This document shows positions 18,589 through 28,556 of a stretch of 64,000 nt of DNA, one piece after another. The notes beneath the pieces were generated by a model. It ran no database searches. It saw nothing but the letters and a program-made list of their open reading frames with translations, and had not been told where the DNA came from. The DNA comes from Sulfurimonas sp. (GTDB lineage: Bacteria > Campylobacterota > Campylobacteria > Campylobacterales > Sulfurimonadaceae): the NCBI GenBank assembly GCA_021732045.1, contig JAKFWK010000003.1, positions 248,001 through 312,000 on the forward strand, read 5' to 3'. A program made the position numbers and the translations under genes. Numbering within the stretch: the stretch's first letter is position 1; every line of letters begins with the position of its first letter.

Positions 18589-20511
18589 ATGGAGTTATTT
18601 TTATATACAGCACTATTTTCACCGCTTGTAGGTTCTTTGTTTGCTGCACTTTTTGGCGCATCTCCAAAAACAAAAATAGCAGGTATTATCCCAAGTGCAT
18701 TGCTCGGATTGTCATTTATAAGCAGTTCGATACTTCTTATTTCTATTCTAGGCGGTAATGGAATTGTACATGTGGAGATGATGACATGGATGAGCGCAGG
18801 GGATCTTTATATTCCTTTTGGATTTGTAGTTGATCAGGTAAGTGTAACTATGATGATGGTTGTAACTCTTGTTTCAACTGTTGTTCATGTGTATGCTATA
18901 GGCTATATGGACCATGACAAAGGATTTAATAGATTCTTCTCGTACCTTTCAGCTTTCGTTTTCTCAATGCTGATTCTTGTTATGAGTGATAACTTTGCAG
19001 GACTCTTCATTGGTTGGGAAGGTGTAGGTCTTTGTTCATGGTTACTTATTGGCTTCTGGTACCACAAAGAGAGCGCTACTTGGGCTGCAAATGAGGCGTT
19101 TATTATGAATCGTATTGCTGACCTCGGAATGCTAATCGGTATTTTCCTTGTTTACTGGAATACAGGCACCCTTCAGTATGAACAAGCGTTCGCTGCAATG
19201 CCATCTTTAGAGAATGATGTTTTAACTTGGATGGGGGTATTCTTATTTATTGGTGCAATGGGTAAATCAGCACAATTCCCACTTCACACTTGGTTAGCTG
19301 ATGCGATGGAGGGACCAACTCCAGTTTCTGCGCTTATTCATGCAGCAACTATGGTTACGGCAGGTGTTTACCTTGTCGTCCGTGCACATCCTCTTTATCA
19401 TCTGATTCCTAATATTGGGATATTTATAGCATCTTTGGGAGCTTTTGTTGCTCTATTTGCCGCTTCAATGGCGCTTGTGAACCGTGACATGAAACGCGTT
19501 ATCGCTTACTCTACACTCTCACAACTAGGCTATATGTTTGTAGCTGCTGGTTTGGGTGCTTATTGGGTTGCACTTTTTCACTTGATGGCTCACGCATTCT
19601 TTAAAGCGCTTCTTTTCTTGGGCGCTGGTAATGTTATGCACGCTATGCACGATGAGCTAGATCCATTTAAAATGGGTGGATTAAATAAGGCGATGAAGGG
19701 TACATTTATAATGATGACTATCGCTTCTGTTGCTCTTGCTGGTATCTATCCGTTAGCTGGATTCTTCTCAAAAGACCTTATTTTAGAGGTTGCGTTTGTT
19801 GAAAATCACTATATTATCTATACAGTTTTACTATTTACTGCAGGTTTAACCGCATTCTACTCATTTAGACTTGTTGCGCTTATTTTCCACGGTGAAGAGA
19901 GATACAAGTTGTTTGGAATTCACCCACATGAGGCATATAAGTTTATGTTAATCGCTATGAGCCCACTTCTTTTCTTGGCGGTTATTGCAGGGTCGTTCAA
20001 GATGACATATTTTGAAATGGTAACACAGGTTCTGCCAGCGAGCGAATACCATGTTCACTCATCACTAACTTTTTGGATTATGACAATCGGAACTCAACTT
20101 TTTGTAGCAGCTGCTATTCTTTTTGCATACAAAAAATACACAAGAAGAGATATAAAAGTTCCTGATGGAACGAGTAAAATGGAAAACAGTTTTGCATATA
20201 AGCTCTTAATCAACCAATACTACATACCTTTTGCGTATCAAGAGTATGTTGTAAAACCATATAGAGAAGTTTCATCACTGTTCTGGACGCATGTTGACCA
20301 AAAAATTGTTGATGCAACCGTTGATGGAATTGCTCACACATTCTACAAAATTGGTGAAGAGACAAGGGATATGCAAAGTGGTAACCTCTCTATAATGCTT
20401 AAATGGATGGTAGCCGGAACTGTTGCTTTGCTATCATTAGCTGTGGTTTTTGGACTTTCAGTTAAATATGCTACAGAGATAAAACTATTTCTTTCAGGTT
20501 TAGGAGTTTAA
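18589..20511 (+). CDS. nuoL: NADH-quinone oxidoreductase subunit L
   Basis: 640 residues. It is the distal antiporter-like proton-pumping subunit, with about 14 core helices, a C-terminal lateral helix and a final membrane anchor (about 610-635). Recognisable motifs are GWEGVGLCSWLLIGFW (with the conserved Glu), FPLHTWLADAMEGPTPVSAL and LFHLMAHAFFKALLFLGAG (with His and Lys). Confidence 0.96.
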   Translation: MELFLYTALFSPLVGSLFAALFGASPKTKIAGIIPSALLGLSFISSSILLISILGGNGIVHVEMMTWMSAGDLYIPFGFVVDQVSVTMMMVVTLVSTVVHVYAIGYMDHDKGFNRFFSYLSAFVFSMLILVMSDNFAGLFIGWEGVGLCSWLLIGFWYHKESATWAANEAFIMNRIADLGMLIGIFLVYWNTGTLQYEQAFAAMPSLENDVLTWMGVFLFIGAMGKSAQFPLHTWLADAMEGPTPVSALIHAATMVTAGVYLVVRAHPLYHLIPNIGIFIASLGAFVALFAASMALVNRDMKRVIAYSTLSQLGYMFVAAGLGAYWVALFHLMAHAFFKALLFLGAGNVMHAMHDELDPFKMGGLNKAMKGTFIMMTIASVALAGIYPLAGFFSKDLILEVAFVENHYIIYTVLLFTAGLTAFYSFRLVALIFHGEERYKLFGIHPHEAYKFMLIAMSPLLFLAVIAGSFKMTYFEMVTQVLPASEYHVHSSLTFWIMTIGTQLFVAAAILFAYKKYTRRDIKVPDGTSKMENSFAYKLLINQYYIPFAYQEYVVKPYREVSSLFWTHVDQKIVDATVDGIAHTFYKIGEETRDMQSGNLSIMLKWMVAGTVALLSLAVVFGLSVKYATEIKLFLSGLGV

Positions 20512-20514
20512 TAG

Positions 20515-22068
20515 ATGGTAGAACATATTTTATCAATTCTGATTTTCTTTCCAGCGCTCGCAGCAGTGCTTGGATTTGTTGTTCATAAAGATAGCGTTCG
20601 TTCGTATGGTGTAGCCGTTGCTACTATAGAATTTATGTTGTCAATGTGGCTTTGGCTTGTTTTTGACCCAACACTCTCAGGTATGCAGTTTGTAGAGCAG
20701 ATAGCTCTTGTTCCAGCATTTGGTATAAATTATATTGTTGGTGTTGATGGTATTTCACTCTTTATTGTAATTCTAGCAGCGTTTTTTACAATGCTCGGTA
20801 TTGCATCTTTGGGTGAGACAAAAAATATTAAAAATATGATTATCACACTGCTGTTTTTACAGATGACTATGGTTGGTGTATTTTTAGCACTTGATGCAAT
20901 TGTATTTTATGTTTTTTGGGAACTCTCACTTGTTCCAATGTTATACTTAATCGGTGCATGGGGCGGACCTCTAAGAATTTACGCTTCTGTTAAGTTCTTT
21001 TTATACACATTTACAGGTTCGCTTGTGATGTTAGTTGGTATGCTCTTTATGGCTTACTTGTATCATAGAACTACAGGAAATTGGAGCTTCTCTATCTTAG
21101 AGTGGTATAGATTACAGCTTCCATTTGAGTATCAGATTTGGTTATTTTTGGCATTTTTTGTTGGTTTTGCTATCAAAGTACCAATGTTTCCATTTCATAC
21201 ATGGTTGCCATACGCTCATGGTCAAGCACCAACCATCGGTTCTGTAATACTTGCAGCGATACTTCTAAAAATGGGTACTTATGCGTTTATTCGTTTCTCT
21301 TTACCACTGTTTCCAGATGCGTCAGTTTACTTTATGTATCCAATCGCGGTTTTAGCGATTATTATGATTATCTACACAGCAATGGTAGCTTATGCTCAAA
21401 AAGATATTAAGCAGGTTGTTGCTTACTCTTCTGTTTCACACATGGGTGTTATTGTTCTTGGTACTTTTGCTCTAAATGTTGAGGGAATTACAGGTTCGAT
21501 TTTCTTGATGATAGCACATGGTGTTGTTTCTGGTGCTCTGTTCTTGCTTGTTGGTGTTATTTATGACAGAAGACACACTAAGCTTATGAGTGAGTTTGGC
21601 GGTCTTGCTTCTGTTATGCCACGATATGCAACTATCTTTGGAATTATGATGATGGCTTCAGTTGGGCTTCCGCTGACAATTAACTTTGTTGGTGAGTTTA
21701 TGAGTCTTTTAGGTTTCTATAAACAGTCACATATCTTAACGCTTCTTGCAGGAGTTGCAATTATAGTTGGTGCTATCTATATGTTAACTGCTTACAAAAA
21801 GATGTTCTTTGGAGTAGTTACAAAAGATGAAAACAGAAATCTTCCAGATGTAAATAAAACGGAACTGTTGGCACTTATTCCACTTGCTATTGTAACTGTA
21901 TGGCTAGGAGTTTATCCTAAAGTATTGCTTGAGCCTATAAGCACAAGCGTTAAGCCTCTTGTTGAGTTTATGCACGAAAAAGCTATAACAGCAGAAGCAA
22001 AAGCAAGAATTTCTACAATGGCAGTAAAAGTAGATAACACTAAAATTCCAACAGGGGAGGCGCACTAA
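20515..22068 (+). CDS. nuoM: NADH-quinone oxidoreductase subunit M
   Basis: 517 residues and about 14 transmembrane helices; antiporter-like proton-pumping subunit. GVDGISLFIV, VFWELSLVPMLYLIG (functional Glu), FPFHTWLPYAHGQAPT and AYSSVSHMG are normal for the family. The hydrophilic C-terminal tail is short. The stop shares one base with the nuoN start. Confidence 0.96.
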   Translation: MVEHILSILIFFPALAAVLGFVVHKDSVRSYGVAVATIEFMLSMWLWLVFDPTLSGMQFVEQIALVPAFGINYIVGVDGISLFIVILAAFFTMLGIASLGETKNIKNMIITLLFLQMTMVGVFLALDAIVFYVFWELSLVPMLYLIGAWGGPLRIYASVKFFLYTFTGSLVMLVGMLFMAYLYHRTTGNWSFSILEWYRLQLPFEYQIWLFLAFFVGFAIKVPMFPFHTWLPYAHGQAPTIGSVILAAILLKMGTYAFIRFSLPLFPDASVYFMYPIAVLAIIMIIYTAMVAYAQKDIKQVVAYSSVSHMGVIVLGTFALNVEGITGSIFLMIAHGVVSGALFLLVGVIYDRRHTKLMSEFGGLASVMPRYATIFGIMMMASVGLPLTINFVGEFMSLLGFYKQSHILTLLAGVAIIVGAIYMLTAYKKMFFGVVTKDENRNLPDVNKTELLALIPLAIVTVWLGVYPKVLLEPISTSVKPLVEFMHEKAITAEAKARISTMAVKVDNTKIPTGEAH

Positions 22069-23576
22069 TGTTATCGCCAATAAATGTTTCAATTGGGTCA
22101 CTAAACCTAATTACACTTGCTCCAATGATCCTTCCTATAGTTGGTGCTCTTTTTATCCTTATTATAGATATGTTTAAGAGTGGATTAGATAAATCTATGT
22201 TTGTAATGCTAAGCCTTTTGGTTTTAGGAATTGACTTTGCACTCTTAATAGAATCAGCTGGTATGTTCAGAGCAAATGGCACTATTATGGGTGTTTTTGA
22301 TGTAATGCTTGTAGATGGTTTAGCTATCTTATCTCAGTTTATTATTGTTATAGCCTCTATGCTTTTTATACCACTTGCACTTAGTCAAAAAAGATTTCAT
22401 GAGTTTTCATACCCTGAATTTTTTGCACTATTTCTGTTTATGATTGCAGGTTTCCAGTTTATGGTTGCAACCGATAATCTGATTCTAATCTTTGTAGGAT
22501 TAGAGACGGCGTCATTGGCTCTATATACACTTATTGCAATGCACAACCGTGACAAATCGTTTGAAGCGGCTGTTAAGTATTTTACAATGGGCGCATTGGC
22601 GGCCGGTTTTTATAGCTTTGGTTCAATGGTATTTTACGCACTTACGGGCTCTATCGAAATTAACCAAATCGCTACTGTTCTGGCTGGAAACAACTATGCA
22701 GACATTGGATTTGTTTTGGTTGGAGTTGTGTTTTTACTTGCCTCTTTTGGCTTCAAGCTCTCAATGGTTCCATTTCATACATGGACGCCAGATGTTTATG
22801 AGGGTTCATCTGCGGCATTAGCTGGATATATGTCAATCGTTCCAAAAATAGCAGCATTTGTGGTTGCTATGAGACTTTTTGAGTTTTTAATCCATAGCGG
22901 TGTAGTTTGGCTAGAGGCTGTTTTGTATATTCTCGTGATAGTTACAATGACTATGGCAAACATCTGGGCACTTGTTCAAACAGATGTAAAAAGGATGTTG
23001 GCATACAGTTCAATCTCGCATGCTGGTTTTGTAATGGCGGCTATTTTGATAGGCACGACTCAGTCGAATAGTGCTCTATTTTTATATTGGGTTCTGTTTA
23101 GTTTTACTAATCTTGGTGCATTTTCAATGCTTTGGATTTCTCGTCAAAAGAACCTTCTACCAGGGCAAAGTTCTGACCATACATTTGAGAAGTTTGCAGG
23201 TTTGGTAAAAATATCTCCTGTTGCGGCTTCTATTATGGCGCTATTCATGCTAAGTTTGGCAGGGATTCCACCATTTAGCCTTTTCTGGGGCAAACTCTAT
23301 ATGATAGGCTCTGCAGTATCCGCTGGGTACACAGTATTGGCGTTGGCAATGGCGCTAAACTCCGCAATCGCAGGCTACTACTATATAAAGCTCATAGTAT
23401 ATATGTTTATGAAAGACCCTGTTGTAGGGTATAGAGGAGATGTTAGCTCAATAAATGCAACTATGTCTTTAAGGGTTATTATCGGTATCGCAACGGTAGG
23501 AACTATTTTTGTCTTTTTAGCACTAAATCCGCTGTTAGAATTTATAACATCTTTTGTTTACAATAGCGGTTACTAA
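22068..23576 (+). CDS. nuoN: NADH-quinone oxidoreductase subunit N
   Basis: 502 residues and about 14 transmembrane helices; third antiporter-like subunit and last gene of the operon. GLETASLALY, VPFHTWTPDVYEGSSA, AYSSISHAGF and GIPPFSLFWGK are family motifs. The stop is followed at once by structured repeat element A. Confidence 0.96.
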   Translation: MLSPINVSIGSLNLITLAPMILPIVGALFILIIDMFKSGLDKSMFVMLSLLVLGIDFALLIESAGMFRANGTIMGVFDVMLVDGLAILSQFIIVIASMLFIPLALSQKRFHEFSYPEFFALFLFMIAGFQFMVATDNLILIFVGLETASLALYTLIAMHNRDKSFEAAVKYFTMGALAAGFYSFGSMVFYALTGSIEINQIATVLAGNNYADIGFVLVGVVFLLASFGFKLSMVPFHTWTPDVYEGSSAALAGYMSIVPKIAAFVVAMRLFEFLIHSGVVWLEAVLYILVIVTMTMANIWALVQTDVKRMLAYSSISHAGFVMAAILIGTTQSNSALFLYWVLFSFTNLGAFSMLWISRQKNLLPGQSSDHTFEKFAGLVKISPVAASIMALFMLSLAGIPPFSLFWGKLYMIGSAVSAGYTVLALAMALNSAIAGYYYIKLIVYMFMKDPVVGYRGDVSSINATMSLRVIIGIATVGTIFVFLALNPLLEFITSFVYNSGY

Positions 23577-23700
23577 TAGCTTATGCTACACACTAAAACG
23601 AATAAGTCCATTTTTTTAAGGAAACTTCGTTTTGTGGGAGAGACTCTCATTTCTTCCAACCCCTTAAAGCTATAAAAATGAATTTTCAAGAATTAAGAGA
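23577..23700 (+). repeat. Structured intergenic element, copy A (nuoN-pflA gap)
   Basis: This element shares order and sequence with copy B (36823-36972). The left arm 23591-23600 can pair with the middle arm 23628-23636 (nine pairs, T594 bulged). The middle arm can instead pair with the right arm 23660-23670, extending through GGG/CCC. The loop holds AATAAGTCC, as in copy B, plus an AAG-GAAA-CTT mini-hairpin absent from B. ATAGCTT (23576-23582) and AAGCTAT (23667-23673) form a short outer repeat. It could be a terminator or attenuator, a small RNA, or a decayed mobile repeat. Confidence 0.6.
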
Positions 23701-23715
23701 AGAGGGAGAGATAAT

Positions 23716-26082
23716 TTGTTAAAAACAGTTCTCTTTGCTTTAGTTAGTATATTTAACTACTCTCTTTTTGCACTCGAGATATCAATCCAAGGCGCAAAAG
23801 AGGAGCATCAATCATACTCGACTCTACATATAAAAAATGAAGATAAGTTTTCATGCGAAGATCAAAAAAATGAGTTTGGCACAACAACGGAAATAACCTG
23901 CACAATATTGAAAGTACCACCAAGAAAATTAAGAGATATAACAAATACTCACTTCAGAATAAAAACAGAGATAAGTAAAAAAACATTTATTATAACAATA
24001 AAACCACTTCAAAAAATGAAACTCTACCCCATGATTTTTGACTTAACAAAAGAGGACACTGTTTTTAACTCTAAAATAAAAACAGCTAAAGAGTGGATAG
24101 TCATAGGATATCAAGAGAATATACCATTTATGAAAGAGAGTAAAAAAAGTGATACTTCTATTGATTTTCCCTTTACTCTGATGGCAGACAAACTCCCATA
24201 TGTAGGAAGTTTGGATTTTAATGGGAACCCTGTTTATATAAAAAGAGTCGGGGATGTTAAAGAGTATATCAAGATAAAAAAACTATATGCAGACAAAGAG
24301 TATGAAAATTGTCTTGATATGATAAATGGCGTAATGAAAGAGTATCCAGGCTCTTTGTTTAACGCAGAACTTATGTTTTACAAGATTAGAGTAAACGCTA
24401 AGCTAGAGAGATATGAGAGTGTAATAGAGGCTTCAAAAGTTTACTTAAGAGAGTTCTCATCAGACGAGAATGTGCCAGAAGTTCTCTCTTTGGTGGCAAG
24501 AGCCTATTTTAAAGCGGGTGCAATCTCTGATGCTGATTACTTTTTCGATAGACTCTTTAGCGAACATGATGACTCAGAGTATGCAGAGTGGGGTTACATC
24601 TATAAAGCAGAGATGCTAGAGTCCTCTGGTGCATCTATGAAAGCAATCTCAATATATAAAAATCTATTGAGCAAGACAAAAAGTGTTGAGATAGGCAGCG
24701 AAGTAACATTTAGAATGATTCGTAACTTCGCTGGCGCATCAAAGTATAAAGAAGCAGCTCCATTTGTGCAAAAACTTGCAAACGCAACTCCTAAACACTT
24801 TGCATTGAATTTAGCACAATCTATAGATATAATGAATGGTTTTGCTGAAAGAGGAGATTATATAAGCGCATCAACAATCTCAAAATCATTAATAGATAAT
24901 ATTGATACAAAAGATGACAACTATGAGTCGCTGCTGGCTAGCAGTGGAGTTTGGTTAAGTAAAACAGAGCAAAAAAAAGAAGCTCTTGTTATGCTCAATA
25001 GATATCTAAAAAGTTATAGTGATGGGACTTATACAAAAGAGGTGCAGACAATAAAAGATTCTCTATTTTTTGATCTGGATGACTCAAATAATAGCACAAA
25101 AATGTCCACATACGACAAGCTAATGTCAGAATACAATAAGGACAGCATAGGTGATAGGGCCGTATATGAAAAGGCAAAACTTCTAAATAAAAACAGAAGA
25201 TTTGATGAAACTCTTGCTTTAGAAAATAGAGTTTTAACGCTCAACAAAGAGCATTTTAAAGATACCGGCCAGATAATAATTGATGCAGCAATAGGGGCCA
25301 TGAAGCAGTCCCTAGGTAAAAAAGAGTGTAACCGCGTACTGACTCTCTCAACAAAATATAAAATCCAACTCTCAAATGAGTGGGATGATGGAGTTTATGA
25401 GTGTGCCATGAAAGGTGCAGACTACACGCTTGCAAAAAAAGTCGCAAATAAAAATCTAAAATCAAAAGATTTGGAGCTACGAAAACTTTGGCTTTATAGA
25501 TACATGAAGATTGATTTTGCAACTGGAAACTACAGTAATGTGCTTGAGGCCTCGAAAGAGATAGTAACTCTTACAAAAGGTGATAAGAACTCAAAGTACA
25601 AAGATGTTTATAGATATATATTTGATACCTACCAGAGACTAGAAGATAGCAACAAGATGATTAACGCCATTGCTGATATAGAGAGAGTTTATGGGCAAGA
25701 CTATCTAGATATAGACAGATATGTGGCACTCTTAAGTGCAGGAAGCGTTAAGAGAGATAATAACTTAGTCATTAGATATGGCGAGCAGATTATGAAGATA
25801 CAAGCATCATCAAAATCAAATGCTCAAAGTCCATTTGCAGAGTTTGCTCTCTATCAGGCATATGTTGAGAAAGAGAATAACAAAAGAGCGCTGGAGATTA
25901 TAAAATCATTAGACGCCGTTAAGCTAAATAAAACTGATAGAGCAAGACAAAAGTATCTATTAGGAAGCATATATGACAAACTATGGAAAAATGATGATGC
26001 AAAAAAAGCCTATACCGACTCCATAAAAGCCGACCCAACTTCTGCATGGGCAAAGCTCTCTAGAGGCGCTAAAGAGATTTAG
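23716..26082 (+). CDS. pflA: Paralysed-flagellum protein PflA (TPR-rich motor scaffold)
   Basis: 788 residues, the length I recall for Campylobacter PflA, and directly downstream of nuoN as in Campylobacter and Helicobacter. It has a TTG start with GGGAG upstream and an N-terminal signal peptide (about 19 residues ending SLFA-L). An N-terminal beta-rich domain (about 20-175) is followed by many TPR-like helical repeats to the end, including a last unit with KAYTDSIKADPTSAWAKL. PflA is a periplasmic scaffold of the high-torque flagellar motor that works with PflB and the stators. The assignment rests on length, architecture and synteny. Confidence 0.85.
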   Translation: MLKTVLFALVSIFNYSLFALEISIQGAKEEHQSYSTLHIKNEDKFSCEDQKNEFGTTTEITCTILKVPPRKLRDITNTHFRIKTEISKKTFIITIKPLQKMKLYPMIFDLTKEDTVFNSKIKTAKEWIVIGYQENIPFMKESKKSDTSIDFPFTLMADKLPYVGSLDFNGNPVYIKRVGDVKEYIKIKKLYADKEYENCLDMINGVMKEYPGSLFNAELMFYKIRVNAKLERYESVIEASKVYLREFSSDENVPEVLSLVARAYFKAGAISDADYFFDRLFSEHDDSEYAEWGYIYKAEMLESSGASMKAISIYKNLLSKTKSVEIGSEVTFRMIRNFAGASKYKEAAPFVQKLANATPKHFALNLAQSIDIMNGFAERGDYISASTISKSLIDNIDTKDDNYESLLASSGVWLSKTEQKKEALVMLNRYLKSYSDGTYTKEVQTIKDSLFFDLDDSNNSTKMSTYDKLMSEYNKDSIGDRAVYEKAKLLNKNRRFDETLALENRVLTLNKEHFKDTGQIIIDAAIGAMKQSLGKKECNRVLTLSTKYKIQLSNEWDDGVYECAMKGADYTLAKKVANKNLKSKDLELRKLWLYRYMKIDFATGNYSNVLEASKEIVTLTKGDKNSKYKDVYRYIFDTYQRLEDSNKMINAIADIERVYGQDYLDIDRYVALLSAGSVKRDNNLVIRYGEQIMKIQASSKSNAQSPFAEFALYQAYVEKENNKRALEIIKSLDAVKLNKTDRARQKYLLGSIYDKLWKNDDAKKAYTDSIKADPTSAWAKLSRGAKEI

Positions 26083-26101
26083 ATGCTACCGTTTTAAGTG
26101 C

Positions 26102-27007
26102 TTAGCTAAAATGAATAAGGATTATTTTTTCAAGTTCTTCTAGCGGCGCAGAAACAACATCTTTAAACTGAGTTTTGTTAAAAGTTTGTTGCCTTTTTGC
26201 AAGTTGTGCTGTATGTGTAGAGATATTTTGAAGCATCTGCTCTTTTGTAACTTTTGCATCAAGGTACTCTAAAACTTCAACAATTCCAACAGAACCCATA
26301 GAGTGCGGTGCTCTTGTGTACTTTCGCTCTAGATGACAAACTTCATCCAAAAGTCCCATCCCTAACATTTTGGCACATCTTTTTTGTATTCTATCTCTAA
26401 GCACATCCCGCTCTACTTCAATGTTGTAGATGCTAAGATTTTCTATAGTTGGCTTTGGTGGATTTAGCCTAAACCACTCACTGGGACCCATTCCAGACCC
26501 CTCATAAATAACAAGAGCTTTTTCTACCCTATAACTATCATTTTTAGATATATTTCTCATATACTCAGCATCTATGGAGTACAAAAAGTTATAGCATTTC
26601 TCCAAATCAAGCAACTTTTTTTTCATATTTTCTGTTGCTTCAAACCCCATCTTTGGAACCTCAGAGAGACCCTCAAGAAGTGATTTAAGATAAAAAGCTG
26701 TTCCGCCAACGATGATGAGATTTTTTCCATCTCTTTTACAGATTGAGAGAACCTCTTTATATAAATTTATAAAAATATCAACACTAAAATACTCATCTGG
26801 TGCCAAAACATCAATGCCAAAATGAGGCACTTCACTAAGCTCCTTTTTTGAGGGTTTTGCGGAGACAATATCTATCTCTTTATAGATACTAAGTGAGTCG
26901 ATAGAGAGGATATAAGCGTCTATTTTTTTTGCAACTTTAATCGCCAAATCACTCTTCCCAGAAGCAGTAGGACCAATTATGGCAAGTTGCTTTATTTCTG
27001 CATCCAA
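26102..27007 (-). CDS. miaA: tRNA dimethylallyltransferase
   Basis: 301 residues. MiaA adds a dimethylallyl group to A37 of tRNAs that read UNN codons. The P-loop GPTASGKSDLA is at 12-22, SIDSLSIYKEIDI is the substrate Asp region, and GGTAFYLKSLL and the C-terminal TAQLAKRQQTFNKTQF are family signatures. The start is TTG (27005-27007) with AGGAG six bases upstream. It lies convergent with pflA, with a gap of only 19 bases. Confidence 0.95.
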   Translation of the reverse strand: MDAEIKQLAIIGPTASGKSDLAIKVAKKIDAYILSIDSLSIYKEIDIVSAKPSKKELSEVPHFGIDVLAPDEYFSVDIFINLYKEVLSICKRDGKNLIIVGGTAFYLKSLLEGLSEVPKMGFEATENMKKKLLDLEKCYNFLYSIDAEYMRNISKNDSYRVEKALVIYEGSGMGPSEWFRLNPPKPTIENLSIYNIEVERDVLRDRIQKRCAKMLGMGLLDEVCHLERKYTRAPHSMGSVGIVEVLEYLDAKVTKEQMLQNISTHTAQLAKRQQTFNKTQFKDVVSAPLEELEKIILIHFS

Positions 27008-27103
27008 TAACCACTCCTATTTTAAAAGAAGTCTATTTAATATTTGTTTCAATGTCAATTAAACAAGCGGATAAATCCACTATAAAATTAAATTAAATTA
27101 GAG

Positions 27104-27109
27104 TATAAT
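27104..27109 (+). promoter_or_regulatory. Consensus -10 box upstream of the cytochrome c gene
   Basis: TATAAT at 27104-27109 gives a predicted start near 27116, a 29-base leader and a TTAGGAG ribosome-binding site before the cytochrome gene. It lies in the 131-base divergent gap with miaA. Confidence 0.5.
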
Positions 27110-27144
27110 TTTTGACTAAGTAAGTATAAGGTTAGGAGATGAAA

Positions 27145-27687
27145 ATGGGAGCATATTTGCTTTTGGCTCTTATGTCGCTAACTCTTTTTGTGCACAATCT
27201 TGCTGCAGAAGAGATTTTTCATGTATCTCTTCCTCCTAATATTAAAGATACAAGTGAGCCTCTTTGCAGTAAATGTCATCCAGTTTTGTTTAAAGATGCT
27301 AAGGGAAGTTTGGCTCAAGAGATAAAGCACAACAGTGAAGAGCCAGATGCTTTATCTTTGGCTTGCATAAACTGCCATGATGGAAATACAGCAAATGAAG
27401 CCCCTATTAGTCTCTCAAACTCTCACTCTTCAGCAGAAAATAGATGCTATACAATAATTAAGAATCATCCAGTTTTACTTAAATATCCAAATGGAAAAAA
27501 AGATTTAAGATCCCTCTGGGAATCTTTGCCTGGAAAATGGATTGGGGCAACTGTAATCAATGATCTTCTTCGTGATGGAAAGATTGTTTGTGTAAGTTGC
27601 CATATTCCACACCATACTAGAAAAACTGGATATTTGCGCACGCTAAATAAAGATTCTTCTCTCTGCTTTGGATGCCATAAAAAATAA
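27145..27687 (+). CDS. Exported multihaem cytochrome c with four CxxCH sites
   Basis: 180 residues from the second ATG at 27145, chosen because GGAG lies six bases upstream; it touches the first ATG at 27139. A signal peptide runs to about LAAEE. Four haem-binding motifs are visible: CSKCH, CINCH, CVSCH and CFGCH, with further His residues (KNHPV, HIPHH) able to act as distal ligands. The paired spacing recalls doubled-CxxCH proteins. It is likely a periplasmic electron carrier. It is followed by an outer-membrane protein gene; whether the two work together is unknown. Confidence 0.82.
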   Translation: MGAYLLLALMSLTLFVHNLAAEEIFHVSLPPNIKDTSEPLCSKCHPVLFKDAKGSLAQEIKHNSEEPDALSLACINCHDGNTANEAPISLSNSHSSAENRCYTIIKNHPVLLKYPNGKKDLRSLWESLPGKWIGATVINDLLRDGKIVCVSCHIPHHTRKTGYLRTLNKDSSLCFGCHKK

Positions 27688-27715
27688 ACATGCTCTTTTG
27701 TTTTTAAGGAAATTA

Positions 27716-28489
27716 ATGAAAAAAATTCTATTACTACTATTTATTGCATTGATGCCTCTTTTGGCCATAGTTGATATAGCTCCACAAGAAGTCGGAGAAA
27801 GGCCTGGGTTTAGTGGCAATATCGCAGGTTCATATACTGGAAAAAGTGGTAATACCCAAAAGAACGAGTATGACTTTAGTGGCAAGATAGAGTACGATAA
27901 CGAAAGCAATTTTTTGACATTTTTGCAGGGTTCATACGAGCTTACTGAGTCAAAAGGCGTGAAGATAGAAGATCAGAAATTTTTTCATTTTCGTTTTCTG
28001 CATAAGCTTAATAATGAATCACTCTACGGTGAGATATTTTCTCAATATAAACAGGATATTTTTAAAGATATTGATAATAGATGGCTTAATGGTGCAAATA
28101 TAAGATGGCGTTTTGTGGATAGCTCCGAACTTGGAAAGCTTTACTTGGGCGCTGGTATTTTACTTGAAAATATTCAGTATGTAAACAGCCCAAACGACCC
28201 AGCTGGTACCGCAGTACAGCCAGATGAAAATTCACTGCGGGTTAACTCATATATGGCGTATAAGCATAATTTAAACCCAAGCACAAAACTTAGTATGATA
28301 GGTTATTATCAACCTAGTTTAGAGCAGGGTTCTGATTATTATGCATCCTTTACGGCAGAGCTTGAGCTTCGCATTATTAAAGAGATATATCTTAGTTTAA
28401 TCTACAGACATGAGTATGATTCAAAGCCAGCAATTAGTGTAGAAAAGAGAGATACGATGACGAAAACATCAATAGTATGGAAATTTTAA
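27716..28489 (+). CDS. DUF481-like outer-membrane beta-barrel protein
   Basis: 257 residues from the ATG at 27716, which has AAGGA five bases upstream and opens with a signal peptide (KKILLLLFIALMPLLAIV). A longer in-frame start would overlap the cytochrome gene and spoil the signal. The rest is alternating beta-strand sequence (FSGNIAGSYTGKSGN, YDFSGKIEYD, and others) ending in an aromatic WKF typical of outer-membrane barrels. It resembles the DUF481 family of salt-induced proteins. Substrate unknown. Confidence 0.7.
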   Translation: MKKILLLLFIALMPLLAIVDIAPQEVGERPGFSGNIAGSYTGKSGNTQKNEYDFSGKIEYDNESNFLTFLQGSYELTESKGVKIEDQKFFHFRFLHKLNNESLYGEIFSQYKQDIFKDIDNRWLNGANIRWRFVDSSELGKLYLGAGILLENIQYVNSPNDPAGTAVQPDENSLRVNSYMAYKHNLNPSTKLSMIGYYQPSLEQGSDYYASFTAELELRIIKEIYLSLIYRHEYDSKPAISVEKRDTMTKTSIVWKF

Positions 28490-28513
28490 CAGTAAGTATT
28501 CAAACTATTTTTT

Positions 28514-28522
28514 TGCTATACT
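28514..28522 (+). promoter_or_regulatory. Extended -10 promoter upstream of ppk2
   Basis: TTGCTATACT spans 28513-28522, with hexamer 28517-28522; it shares TGCTATACT with the box before nuoA. The predicted start is near 28529, with GGAG before the ATG at 28557. Confidence 0.5.
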
Positions 28523-28556
28523 ATGTGTAAATAAATATGCTTAGATTGGAGTTTTT

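Noticed and set aside
27668..27715. Upstream in-frame start for the DUF481-like protein
   Set aside because: It overlaps the cytochrome gene, has no ribosome-binding site and masks a good signal peptide that starts at 27716.
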